Below the pieces are notes generated by a model. That model made no database searches. It saw nothing but the letters and a program-made list of their open reading frames with translations, and was not told the origin of the DNA. From assembly GCA_033391075.1 (NCBI GenBank), contig JAWPMV010000003.1, forward strand, positions 186,001 to 250,000: a stretch of 64,000 bases of DNA, written 5' to 3'. How positions within the stretch are numbered: position 1 is the first letter of the stretch; each line of letters opens with the position of its first letter. A program made the translations under genes and the position numbers. Source of the stretch: Bacteroidia bacterium. GTDB taxonomy: Bacteria; Bacteroidota; Bacteroidia; J057. Below, piece by piece: positions 32,880 through 41,510 of this stretch.

Positions 32880-34046
32880 TCATTCATTTCTTAGTTCATT
32901 AATTCTCCTCCTTGCATGTTCATTCCCTGGATTTATCTCTACTGATTTCATGAAATGCTTTAAGGCCAGTTCTTCATTCTCTTGGATTAAATATGCCTCT
33001 CCCAAGCTATTGTACGGAATGTATGAATTTGAATAATACTTTTTGTTCAACTCCAATAATGCGATTCCTTTTTCAATAGATTCATTCCTTAATAGATACA
33101 ATCCTACCTGATTTAACAATTTCCCCGGTGGTAAAACTTCACCTCCTAATCGAGTCATTAAGCTCTTGTAATGCTCGTCTATTTCCTTGATCTCTTTACT
33201 CTTGATCTCGTTTAAAGGATATTTATACCCTTTAAACAAATATTGAAGGCCTTCATAAAGACTTATCAAGGGTATGGAAAAGTGGTCTTCCTTTTCGAAA
33301 AAATCAAACTTGTACCGCAAGTCTCTGCTTGAAGTTTGTTCCAATATTCTTTTAAACCCTTGAATCGCTTTCCCCAATCGCCCTGTAGCAAGTCCTTCAT
33401 CAAAGGGATTATTAGATTGACTTATGTAAATCGATAGGGGTCTTAAGTCTCGGTTTTGAAGAATTTCTTTAGCCCTCAAATTCAATATTTCATCTGCCCA
33501 CCATAAACTGGGGTCTATGGCTAAGTAGCCTTCGTAATTATTTGATTCTAAAAAACTTTCAATTACAAATAATCCTCCAAAGGAATGGCCAACTATGATC
33601 CTGCAATCAATGGTTCGATATTTTCTTTCTATTTCCGGGACAAGCTCTTCCTCAATAAATCTTCTGAAATCTTTTGAACTAATCCTTCTTTGTTCATCAT
33701 CACTTTCCAATGGGACTAATTCCTGGTTCCTATTTATCTGATTTACTCCAACAACTATCATTTCTGGTATCTGTTCTATCCCTCCGGAACTCATAGAATG
33801 TATCATAGCACTTACCAAATGAAATAATCTTTGACCATCCAAGAGGATGAGTACAGGATAATTTTTTTCGACATAAAACTCATCCCCCTGATAAGAAGCT
33901 GGCAGACTCACGATATATTCTCTCTTTTCGCCTAATGCCTTTGAATCCATTTCAAAAATTTCTCCAATGGTAAAATCTGTACTCTCTTGCCCTAGTAATG
34001 GAGCAGTAGTCAAGAGAAGCAATATTATGAGCGTGTATTTATTCAT
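32880..34046 (-). CDS. Exported alpha/beta-fold esterase (enterochelin esterase-like) with C-terminal TPR
   Basis: The start at 34046 gives a signal peptide (MNKYTLIILLLLTTAPLLGQ); the frame reaches 34082. The core resembles the esterase D/IroE-like family: YPVLILLDGQRLF (about 63-75), DFRRFIEEELVPEIE and the nucleophile elbow IIVGHSFGGLF with Ser155. A conserved FDEG and a distal His (KEDHFSIP) complete a likely triad. Residues about 320-385 form one or two tetratricopeptide repeats (NSYIPYNSLGEAYLIQ, LALKHFMKSVEINPGNEHA). Its promoter region faces the IS3 element. The substrate may be a siderophore ester, acyl ester or peptide. Confidence 0.8.
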   Translation of the reverse strand: MNKYTLIILLLLTTAPLLGQESTDFTIGEIFEMDSKALGEKREYIVSLPASYQGDEFYVEKNYPVLILLDGQRLFHLVSAMIHSMSSGGIEQIPEMIVVGVNQINRNQELVPLESDDEQRRISSKDFRRFIEEELVPEIERKYRTIDCRIIVGHSFGGLFVIESFLESNNYEGYLAIDPSLWWADEILNLRAKEILQNRDLRPLSIYISQSNNPFDEGLATGRLGKAIQGFKRILEQTSSRDLRYKFDFFEKEDHFSIPLISLYEGLQYLFKGYKYPLNEIKSKEIKEIDEHYKSLMTRLGGEVLPPGKLLNQVGLYLLRNESIEKGIALLELNKKYYSNSYIPYNSLGEAYLIQENEELALKHFMKSVEINPGNEHARRRINELRNE

Positions 34047-34357
34047 CCTAAAGGTTTTTTTAATCCTATCATATTTATTCAAATATCTTCCAAATGATCA
34101 TCATTGGGGAAGAAACAAAATTGCACGTTTATTTTGGACTAGCTGCTGCACGCAAGCTCTCTATACTAAATCTATTTCGATTGAAAATGGTCTAATATTA
34201 TAATGTTGAAGTTCAATCTTATAGATGGGGACAGCTTTATGATTTTGCGTAAGCTTCTGGTCAGGAATTCCCCATTCATTATACTAACTTAACATAATTA
34301 TGATTATATGCCCGAAGGTCTTGCGCTGGATAAAGGGGACACTTAGTAAGTAAGTGT

Positions 34358-34765
34358 ATGAAGATTAACGATTTAGAGAAGCTTAGTAGCGAGCTGCATT
34401 CTGGTGAGTTTAAATACCGGCTTGTCAGTCGCTATCGTATGGGCTTGTATAGTCCGTTGGAAATTTGGCAAAGCTATGGAGTAAGTCGTAGCTTATTACA
34501 TAAGTGGAACTGCCAGTACTACCGAAATTTCATTTTATCTGTAAAACCACCTAACTCTATGAATTCCAGGAAAAACTCCAACAAGCAGCGCATCGCTCAG
34601 CTAGAGCGTCAGCTTCGCGAGCTCAAAGCCGCCTATGCAGAAGAAAAACTCAAACGTCAGATGTACGAGAAAGTCATCCGTATAGCTGAAGAAGAATTTG
34701 AGATGCCGGTTAGAAAAAAGGCTGGCGCCAAGCAGTTGCGGAAGGACGCAGGGACTACCCCTTAG
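34358..34765 (+). CDS. IS3-family transposase OrfA
   Basis: The DNA-binding subunit of the transposase. The N-terminal helix-turn-helix is at about residues 20-55 (YRLVSRYRMGLYSPLEIWQS, GVSRSLLHKWN). A leucine-zipper-like coiled coil (about 72-110, RIAQLERQLRELKAAYAEEK) serves for dimerisation. Near its 3' end is the heptamer A AAA AAG at 34714-34720 in the correct phase for a -1 slip into orfB. OrfA alone would end at the TAG at 34763-34765. Confidence 0.85.
   Translation: MKINDLEKLSSELHSGEFKYRLVSRYRMGLYSPLEIWQSYGVSRSLLHKWNCQYYRNFILSVKPPNSMNSRKNSNKQRIAQLERQLRELKAAYAEEKLKRQMYEKVIRIAEEEFEMPVRKKAGAKQLRKDAGTTP
34714..34720 (+). promoter_or_regulatory. Programmed -1 frameshift heptamer
   Basis: A_AAA_AAG is phased X_XXY_YYZ relative to orfA. 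Slipping back one base reads on without a stop through GWRQAVAEGRRDYPLVSM into orfB, and the inferred junction RRDYPLVSMTQLC is the usual N-terminal sequence of IS3 OrfB. This directly supports an OrfAB fusion transposase. Confidence 0.8.
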
Positions 34766-35781
34766 TGAGTATGACACAACTCTGCCGCGTGTTTGGCCGA
34801 CATCGTCAGGCCTGGTATCGAGCCACCCTGACTAAAGAGCGTCAAGATATGCAGGAGCTACTGATCCTGGAGAAAGTTCGGCGCATCCGCAAGGAACTTC
34901 CTCGCATGGGAACAGAAAAGCTCCACGTCTGTTTGAAGCATTTTTATCGGGATCACTACATCAAAATGGGTCGAGATCGGCTGAATCGAATTCTGAAGTC
35001 AGCGGGTTTATTGGTTCCCAAGCACAGCCGTAGAGCGCGTACAACGCATTCCCGGCACAGATTCCGGAAATACGCCAACCTGATCAAGGGGCTGCAACCT
35101 GCTCGAGCTAATGAGCTCTGGGTCAGTGATATAACCTACATATCTGTAGGCGGATACTTCTGTTATCTCAGCCTGGTAACAGATGCTTACTCTCGTAAGA
35201 TCGTTGGCTGGAATCTGGGCAGAACGCTCGAAGCCAAGGGCCCTATAGCTGCCCTAAACATGGCCATTAAGCAGCGAAAGGATCCTAAGCAAACCCTCAT
35301 CCATCATTCTGATAGAGGCATCCAATACTGCTCTCATGCTTATGTGGAAATCCTGGAAGAAAACCAGATACAAATTAGTATGACAGAGGGAGAATCCTAT
35401 GAAAATGCCATTGCTGAACGGGTCAATGGGATGCTCAAGAATGAGGTGTTTATGACACAAGGCTTCCCCAATTTTGAACTGGCCCTGGCAGAAGTACAAA
35501 GAGGTATCAAAGCCTACAATACCCTGATGCCACATAGATCCTGTGATATGCTAACACCAGCTAAGGCGCACAAAAAGAAAGGTGTGCTCAAAAGAAGATG
35601 GAAGGACTATCGCAAACTCAAACTTCAGGCCCTGGATTACGAACGAGACTCCCACGATCCAGTATCGTCCGTCTCTCCTCCCCTGCCCCGCAAGACGCCA
35701 GACACAGAGTCCGGGAGGAGAATGAATACCTTTTTGAATCTTGAACAATCAATTAAAAACAGTCCGAATAATCCAGGGTAA
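34765..35781 (+). CDS. IS3-family transposase OrfB (DDE integrase core)
   Basis: The catalytic half of the IS3 transposase, normally made as an OrfAB frameshift product. An HTH_21-like segment (about 35-90) precedes the rve integrase core. The catalytic triad is Asp122 (LWVSDITYI), Asp183 (IHHSDRGIQY) and Glu218 (YENAIAERVNGMLKNE), with 34 residues between the last two, the D-x34-E usual in the family. It can begin independently at GTG 34765 or ATG 34771, overlapping the orfA stop. The basic C-terminal tail (about 275-338) is the part that recurs as a decayed copy at 46726-46885. Confidence 0.9.
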   Translation: MSMTQLCRVFGRHRQAWYRATLTKERQDMQELLILEKVRRIRKELPRMGTEKLHVCLKHFYRDHYIKMGRDRLNRILKSAGLLVPKHSRRARTTHSRHRFRKYANLIKGLQPARANELWVSDITYISVGGYFCYLSLVTDAYSRKIVGWNLGRTLEAKGPIAALNMAIKQRKDPKQTLIHHSDRGIQYCSHAYVEILEENQIQISMTEGESYENAIAERVNGMLKNEVFMTQGFPNFELALAEVQRGIKAYNTLMPHRSCDMLTPAKAHKKKGVLKRRWKDYRKLKLQALDYERDSHDPVSSVSPPLPRKTPDTESGRRMNTFLNLEQSIKNSPNNPG

Positions 35782-35835
35782 GAGTGAAGGTCCTGTCGCA
35801 AAATAGCTTGACAGTCTAAGATTATGTTAACGGAA

Positions 35836-35886
35836 ATGAAACGATTAAAAAGTCCCTTAGAAATTTGGCAAAGCTATAGAGTTGAG
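35836..35886 (+). pseudogene. Remnant of an IS3 orfA
   Basis: The reading MKRLKSPLEIWQSYRVE matches the SPLEIWQSYGV helix of the intact OrfA, with nearly identical DNA (35851-35885 against 34452-34486). Only this scrap survives. It has the same orientation as the intact element and lies just outside its right end. Confidence 0.7.
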
Positions 35887-35916
35887 TATCTATTCTATAA
35901 GCAGATAAATGGTATC

Positions 35917-38900
35917 CTAGTTTTCTATGACCAGCTTCCTTTTCCTACCTTTAGAATCCTCAATTTCTACGGATATCACATTCTTCGGTAAAAATAAGCG
36001 ACGTGTCGATTGGGAAAGAAAGCTATTGCCATACGGTAATTCTTCCCGATATGATTTTCCGTCTTTTAACTGTATCCTTGCGACGCAATCCAGCTGGTCC
36101 AGGGTGATCACCTTTTTGGGATCCACTGCTTGACTGAAAGCTTTTAATGGACCTTGGTTTTGCCCGGCAAGGAGCACTAGATTATCTGTTTGAGTAAAAA
36201 GTTTTACCAGACTTTTGCCATCTCCAGGAATTGAAATACCGCTTTCTTCTAATGAAAGCGGACTAAATTCTCCATTCCCATCATTAATCAGTACCAAGCC
36301 ATTGAGCGCATCATATCTTCCCATTCCCAGTTCTGTTCCATAATCATTGCCTGTTAGGAGCATGTCAGCTAGGTTGTCCTGGTTGAAATCACCTGTAGCT
36401 ATTGCATAAACCGGAGCAAGCTGAGCTTCCTGGGGCAGACTTCGTATTTGAAACTTTCCCTCTCCCAAATTCTCTATGTAGGCACTTTGTAAATAAGTCG
36501 CCTGTAATACTAGCGGTTCAATATCTGGAAATTGCATTAGGATTTCCGGTACACTTGCCAAAGCGTAATCTCTGTGATAGAGGTATAATTTTTTAATGGT
36601 TATGAGCTGTTTTTCCATATCCGTCTTTCCGAAGTACGGAAATTCAGTAAGTTCTCCCTGCGTATTGGGGAAATATGCACTAGGGATGGCGTCAAGCCCT
36701 GCACCTTGTGCTCGATGATTATTGGCATCAAAATCTGCGACGTAAATGGAAATTGGTCTTTCATGGCTGGCTTTTAGCAAACTGTTTGTACCTAAATTGC
36801 CTGCGATATAGTCTACATCTCCATCCAGGTCAAAGTCAGCGGCTGCCAGACTATTCCAAAATCCTGTAGATGACTCCAGGGCTGGGACAGAATGCTTGAG
36901 TAAAACACCTGCTTCATTTCGGAGAAATGTCAGGGGCATCCATTCCCCCGCGAGCATTAGGTCGATCCAACCATCATTGTCAAAGTCTGTCCATAATGCG
37001 TCGCTAACAAGTCCCATGTCGATAAGCGCGGTTGCATGACTTTCATTGCCTATACTGAACTTCCCAGAACCATCATTTATCAATAGATAGCTAGACACAG
37101 GCCGAGGGTATTGGGCGGGATGAACGCGACCACCCACAAACAAATCCAGGTCTCCATCCCTATCAAAGTCGCTCGCTTTTACACAAGATCCGCTGCTCAA
37201 AAAATCGGGGAGAGATTCGTCTTTTGGAGTGAAATTTCCGCCTTCATTGAAAAAGAGCCTATCCTTATACATGCTATCCAGTTGGTTGGATTCATATCCC
37301 CCACTGACACAGTACAAATCCTGGTCACCATCATTATCCGCATCGAAGAATAAAAGTCCAAGTTCTTCTCTTATATTATCTTGAGAAGATTCAGCCATTA
37401 AGTCCCTGGATTCGAAACTTCCGTCTGATTGCTGGATAAAGAATTTTCCTGCTTTTTGGGAAGATCCGCCCTTATATATGTCGTCCAATCCATCTCCATT
37501 CACATCCCCCACAGCCAATCCTGGACCATATTGAGAAAATTTATGAAGCAGAAGTCTTTGAATATTAAAGTCTATGAAATCATTCTCTTTGTGAACATGG
37601 TTTAATCCGTGCGTATTGGTGATGTCTGTAAAGAGGGGATTTGATGTAACAGAATGCTGAGAAGTATTTTCTATTTCCAGTGCTTCCGTAAAGGATAAGT
37701 TTAGCTGCTGATTGACATCAAGCTTATAAAGGGTCTGTTTCCTGCCTTCTTGCCAGATTACCACCAGGCTATCAATCATAGTAGTAGCTCCTAGTCCAAA
37801 ATGGGCACCGATTTCTACAGAGGAAAGATAGCCTCTATAGGGAGTATTTTCCCATGTCTGAAATTTCCCATTTGAATAGTAGATGTCAACGATGGCACCC
37901 AAACCCTGGAGATTTTTTTCACTTCCTGCAAATCTTACCTTTAACCAATTGTTTTGTGGGTTATCTTGTTCGACAAGTGTATTCCTGTAAATAAAAGCAC
38001 TGTCATTTATATTATTAGAAATAAAATCCAGGTCTCCATCATTATCCAAATCTGCATAAGCAGCTCCATTAGAGAAAGAATGTCGGTCTAGTCCCCAGTC
38101 TTGCGTAACATTCTCGAAAAAAGGAACGCCCCCTACTGTATCCAGGCGGTTTCTAAAAGCATAATTACTGATTTTGACCGAGGGAATCATTTTTTCGAGG
38201 CGCTCACGTTCTATAAGCGCGGAATTCTTTCCACTAAATTCCATAAAGTCCCGATCTGTGACATCCTTGGGAAAGCCATTGGTAATGATGAGGTCACGCA
38301 TACCGTCCTGATCAAAGTCTGCAATCAGAGGTGTCCAGCTCCAATCCGTTGACGATATACCAGCCAACATACTGATCTCGCTAAAAATCGGTTCTTTTGT
38401 TCCGGGAGTATTCCCCTGATTCAATTGTAGGCTATTCCGCACGTACTGATATTGATAGCCATATCGCTCATTGTTGACATAAAACATGTAATTATTTGGG
38501 CCCAACATGGACTTCCGCCTGAGGTTGTCTTCTGGAAGCATATCCAGAGCAATAATTTCTAGTAAACCATCATTATTCAGGTCTGCGATATTGTTCCCCA
38601 TAGCTGAATAGGAAGTATGTTTCATGTAAGCAGAGGCTTTGTTCTCAAAACCCAGGAGGCTGTCTTTTTTGTAGCCATTATTGACCCAAAGCAGATCATT
38701 GGTCAGGTAGTCATTGCTTACATAAATATCTTTCCACCCATCTCGATTGAGATCGCTGATATTTACCCCCAAACCGTAGCCTTCAATAGAAATCCCGGCT
38801 TCTTTTGAAATATCAGTAAAAACTGCATGCCCTAGCTCCTCATTGAATTCATTTCTGTAGAGTTTGTCTGTGCGGTGAGAAGTGCTATCTGAAACAATTT

Positions 38901-39531
38901 TACGGAAATAAGAAGGTATGGCATTTTCATCCATTTGATTTATCAAAAGATACAAGTCCAGGTCTCCATCATTATCATAATCGAAAAATGCTGCATTAGT
39001 CGTATGTGATTCGTCGGCAATTCCATATGCCGCAGCTTCTTCCTGAAAGGTAATAGAGGTCTTATCGCCTGATTCCTGTAATCCCTGGTTGATATAAAGT
39101 CTATTACGCCTCCGGGATCCGGGTTCATAGGTTGTCGCGCAAACATAGAGGTCAAGCCAGCCATCATTATTGATATCTACCACCGCTACGCCTGAATTCC
39201 AATGGTCTTTTGACCTGATACCGGCCTGAGTAGAAATATCCTTAAACCTAAAATCCCCTTGATTGAGGTAAAGTTTGTTGCCGACCATATTTCCTGTAAA
39301 AAACAAATCTTCGAGCCCATCCGCATTAAAATCTCCTACTCCCACTCCCCCACCATTGTACACATATTCGAATGAAATTATGTTGAAAGTATCGTTTTCT
39401 ATAATTCTGTTAGAAAAATCTACCCCTGTATGAGAAACAGGCATTTGTTCGAATAGCGTTTGCTTCTTCTGACAAGCATTCAGGCAAAATGTATGGATCA
39501 ATGCAAGAAGAATAAAAGATCGAATGCGCAT
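35917..39531 (-). CDS. Surface lipoprotein with FG-GAP/VCBS repeats and ASPIC/UnbV domain
   Basis: A lipoprotein signal ends in LNACQKK (Cys20). The body is a series of FG-GAP/VCBS-type calcium-binding beta-propeller repeats; DFNADGLEDLFFTGN, DINNDGWLDLYVC, DYDNDGDLDLYL, DLNRDGWKDIYVSND and DADNDGDQDLYCVS are examples. An ASPIC/UnbV-type segment sits mid-protein (LKVRFAGSEKNLQGLGAIV, then WQEGRKQTLYKLDVNQ at about 540-640), followed by a second propeller. Proteins of this kind commonly accompany SusC/SusD pairs in aquatic Bacteroidota and are presumed to bind substrate at the surface. It follows susD by 139 bp, separated by a strong terminator, so it probably has its own promoter. Confidence 0.85.
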   Translation of the reverse strand: MRIRSFILLALIHTFCLNACQKKQTLFEQMPVSHTGVDFSNRIIENDTFNIISFEYVYNGGGVGVGDFNADGLEDLFFTGNMVGNKLYLNQGDFRFKDISTQAGIRSKDHWNSGVAVVDINNDGWLDLYVCATTYEPGSRRRNRLYINQGLQESGDKTSITFQEEAAAYGIADESHTTNAAFFDYDNDGDLDLYLLINQMDENAIPSYFRKIVSDSTSHRTDKLYRNEFNEELGHAVFTDISKEAGISIEGYGLGVNISDLNRDGWKDIYVSNDYLTNDLLWVNNGYKKDSLLGFENKASAYMKHTSYSAMGNNIADLNNDGLLEIIALDMLPEDNLRRKSMLGPNNYMFYVNNERYGYQYQYVRNSLQLNQGNTPGTKEPIFSEISMLAGISSTDWSWTPLIADFDQDGMRDLIITNGFPKDVTDRDFMEFSGKNSALIERERLEKMIPSVKISNYAFRNRLDTVGGVPFFENVTQDWGLDRHSFSNGAAYADLDNDGDLDFISNNINDSAFIYRNTLVEQDNPQNNWLKVRFAGSEKNLQGLGAIVDIYYSNGKFQTWENTPYRGYLSSVEIGAHFGLGATTMIDSLVVIWQEGRKQTLYKLDVNQQLNLSFTEALEIENTSQHSVTSNPLFTDITNTHGLNHVHKENDFIDFNIQRLLLHKFSQYGPGLAVGDVNGDGLDDIYKGGSSQKAGKFFIQQSDGSFESRDLMAESSQDNIREELGLLFFDADNDGDQDLYCVSGGYESNQLDSMYKDRLFFNEGGNFTPKDESLPDFLSSGSCVKASDFDRDGDLDLFVGGRVHPAQYPRPVSSYLLINDGSGKFSIGNESHATALIDMGLVSDALWTDFDNDGWIDLMLAGEWMPLTFLRNEAGVLLKHSVPALESSTGFWNSLAAADFDLDGDVDYIAGNLGTNSLLKASHERPISIYVADFDANNHRAQGAGLDAIPSAYFPNTQGELTEFPYFGKTDMEKQLITIKKLYLYHRDYALASVPEILMQFPDIEPLVLQATYLQSAYIENLGEGKFQIRSLPQEAQLAPVYAIATGDFNQDNLADMLLTGNDYGTELGMGRYDALNGLVLINDGNGEFSPLSLEESGISIPGDGKSLVKLFTQTDNLVLLAGQNQGPLKAFSQAVDPKKVITLDQLDCVARIQLKDGKSYREELPYGNSFLSQSTRRLFLPKNVISVEIEDSKGRKRKLVIEN

Positions 39532-39588
39532 AGTAGAGGACTAGGTAATATGAGTTCGGAATGGAATCTACACAGGAATACATATAAA

Positions 39589-39631
39589 AACCCCCTGTGC
39601 TTTGTTTAGATTCAAATCTACACAGGGGGTT
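39589..39631 (-). terminator. Strong rho-independent terminator after susCD
   Basis: The 11-bp arms AACCCCCTGTG and CACAGGGGGTT enclose a 21-nt centre, and the minus strand continues as TTTTTATAT. It lies about 40 bp past the SusD stop and separates the susCD transcript from the ASPIC gene. Confidence 0.8.
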
Positions 39632-39670
39632 ATTTATCTATTCTCAACAGGAATAGTTTCTTGTTTTGGA

Positions 39671-41410
39671 TTAATTATAAGAAGGATCCTGGGTCAAAGT
39701 GGCTACACCATCTTTGAATGATCTATCGATAGCTTCCGTAGGAATAGGATAGAATTCATTTTTACCTGCGGTGAAAGATCTCCCTTGGAGATAGACACGG
39801 GTTCTGGATTCACTTTGTATGTAGGCGTTAAGAACATTTGACTGAACCCCCCAACGTTGGAGGTCAAAGAATCTGTGCCCTTCCATCGCGAATTCCAGAC
39901 GGCTTTCAAAGCGAACGGCTTTACGTGCAGTAGCTTGATCTGTCCAGGGTTCATTATACTCACCGACGGTATAGTTAGCGGCATCCTCATTGGTAAGGGT
40001 AAAGCTTTGACGGTTATCTGTTCCTTGTATTGCTTTAGGTATAAAGTCTTCTGGATTAGAAGCACGTTCGCGAATTTGGTTGACCAAATCCCTGGCAACT
40101 TCCAGGTTACCTAATTCAACTTCCACTTCCGCCAACCAAAGAATTACCATAGAAAGACGCATCATCCTGTAATTATTAGCTGTTAGGTTACCCCAACCAC
40201 CAATCCCGAAAGCCTCTGGCTCCCCTACGTGTTTCATAGGAGAATAAGGACCTGCATAGGATAAATCACGAATAAAATCTGTTTGGTGGATTTGGAATTC
40301 TTTGTATAGGATTCCAGGTCTTCCCAACGTATGATCGATACGCGGATCTATGGGACCTGTGTACTCAGTTTCATAAGGAATATCTTCATCATTAAAGTTA
40401 TCTAATAAAGGTAAACCTGAGGCATCTGTTTTAAAGGCATTTACCAGATTTTGAGATGCTTGGTAAAATCCGCAGCATCCCCAGGGAGCTATATAAGGAT
40501 GGGCCAGACCAATTCCTGAGTTAGCGTTATCAGTGGATGCGGAATTTACTGCAAACTGTACTTCCCAAATAGATTCAGAATTGTTATTGGTTCTAACGAA
40601 GAAGTTCTCGGAGAATTTCTCCATAAGGCTATATCTCCCGGAATTAATGACTTCTTCCAGCAAAGGCTTGGCTTCTTGCAATTTTGCCGTATTTGCAGCG
40701 CCACTTTCGTTCCAACCCTGGTACATGATGGCTTTTGCCTGAAAAGCTTTTGCCGCCCAGCTGGTAGGTCTGCCAACGAGTGCTTGCTCTACAGGAAGAA
40801 CACTTGCAGCAGCCGCAAAATCAGCTTCAATTTTGTCCCAAATTTTCCCTTCATTAGGTACTTTGGTACTTTCTACATCATTAATGTCATAAACAGAATC
40901 GTCAATGTAGGGAGGGAATTTCCACATTTTTTGGGCTTCAAAATGGAAAAGGCCACGAAGGAATCTTGCCTCTGCAATAATTTGGGCTTTCCTATCCGGA
41001 TCAAGATCCTCAACAGAATTTGCAGTAACTATTGCATCATTACAGCGAGCAATTCCTTTATATACTCCCCGCCATTTGTTTCTGATATGGTTATTGAATG
41101 AGTTGAAATCGTAGGCTTCAATAAAAGATTGTTCCGGTTGGTCACCTGCATCAGTTCCTTTAAGAGCATTGTCGGAAGAAATTCCTCCAAATACCCAGTT
41201 ATGAATATCATTTTCCCAGGGAGCCTGTCCATCCAGACCACTTCCATCAACCATATTATAGGCTCCTAATAAAATTCCTTCTACTCCTTCCGGTGTCTGG
41301 AGTCCCACGGTACTGAATTGAGCCTGAGGTGTCTTGTCGAGAAACTCCTCACTACAAGCAAAGGAGAATGACGCAACTAATAGTGTTATAGATATTATTT
41401 TAAATTTCAT
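39671..41410 (-). CDS. SusD/RagB family outer-membrane glycan- or peptide-binding lipoprotein
   Basis: The start at 41410 gives a lipoprotein signal (MKFKIISITLLVASFSFACSEEFLDKTPQ, Cys19); the longer frame to 41503 is an unlikely extension. The SusD-like N-domain (TVGLQTPEGVEGILLGAYNM) and C-terminal RagB/SusD domain with the closing ARKAVRFESRLEFAMEGHRF, FDLQRWG and YPIPTEAIDRS blocks are all present. Helical TPR-like units between them form the ligand platform. With SusC it makes a lid-and-barrel importer; the substrate cannot be read. It begins 100 bp after the susC stop and is co-transcribed. Confidence 0.9.
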   Translation of the reverse strand: MKFKIISITLLVASFSFACSEEFLDKTPQAQFSTVGLQTPEGVEGILLGAYNMVDGSGLDGQAPWENDIHNWVFGGISSDNALKGTDAGDQPEQSFIEAYDFNSFNNHIRNKWRGVYKGIARCNDAIVTANSVEDLDPDRKAQIIAEARFLRGLFHFEAQKMWKFPPYIDDSVYDINDVESTKVPNEGKIWDKIEADFAAAASVLPVEQALVGRPTSWAAKAFQAKAIMYQGWNESGAANTAKLQEAKPLLEEVINSGRYSLMEKFSENFFVRTNNNSESIWEVQFAVNSASTDNANSGIGLAHPYIAPWGCCGFYQASQNLVNAFKTDASGLPLLDNFNDEDIPYETEYTGPIDPRIDHTLGRPGILYKEFQIHQTDFIRDLSYAGPYSPMKHVGEPEAFGIGGWGNLTANNYRMMRLSMVILWLAEVEVELGNLEVARDLVNQIRERASNPEDFIPKAIQGTDNRQSFTLTNEDAANYTVGEYNEPWTDQATARKAVRFESRLEFAMEGHRFFDLQRWGVQSNVLNAYIQSESRTRVYLQGRSFTAGKNEFYPIPTEAIDRSFKDGVATLTQDPSYN

Positions 41411-41510
41411 CTGTGGTTTATGTTTAGAGTATCCAAAGAAACTTTGGTTTATAATCCTTCCCAGCTTTGGGGATTGCAGATATATTTTTCCTTTGGATGC
41501 CATAAGTTAA

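Larger units (their letters stand above)
34215..35823 (+). mobile_element. IS3-family insertion sequence
   Basis: The element holds an orfA/orfB pair with a -1 frameshift signal. Imperfect inverted ends are visible: AATCTTA...TTTTGCG at 34215-34249 on the left, and the complement CGCAAAA...TAAGATT at 35797-35823 on the right. The exact tips and target-site duplication cannot be fixed by eye. Both genes are intact, so the element could still be active. A scrap of a related orfA begins 13 bp beyond its right end. Confidence 0.7.
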
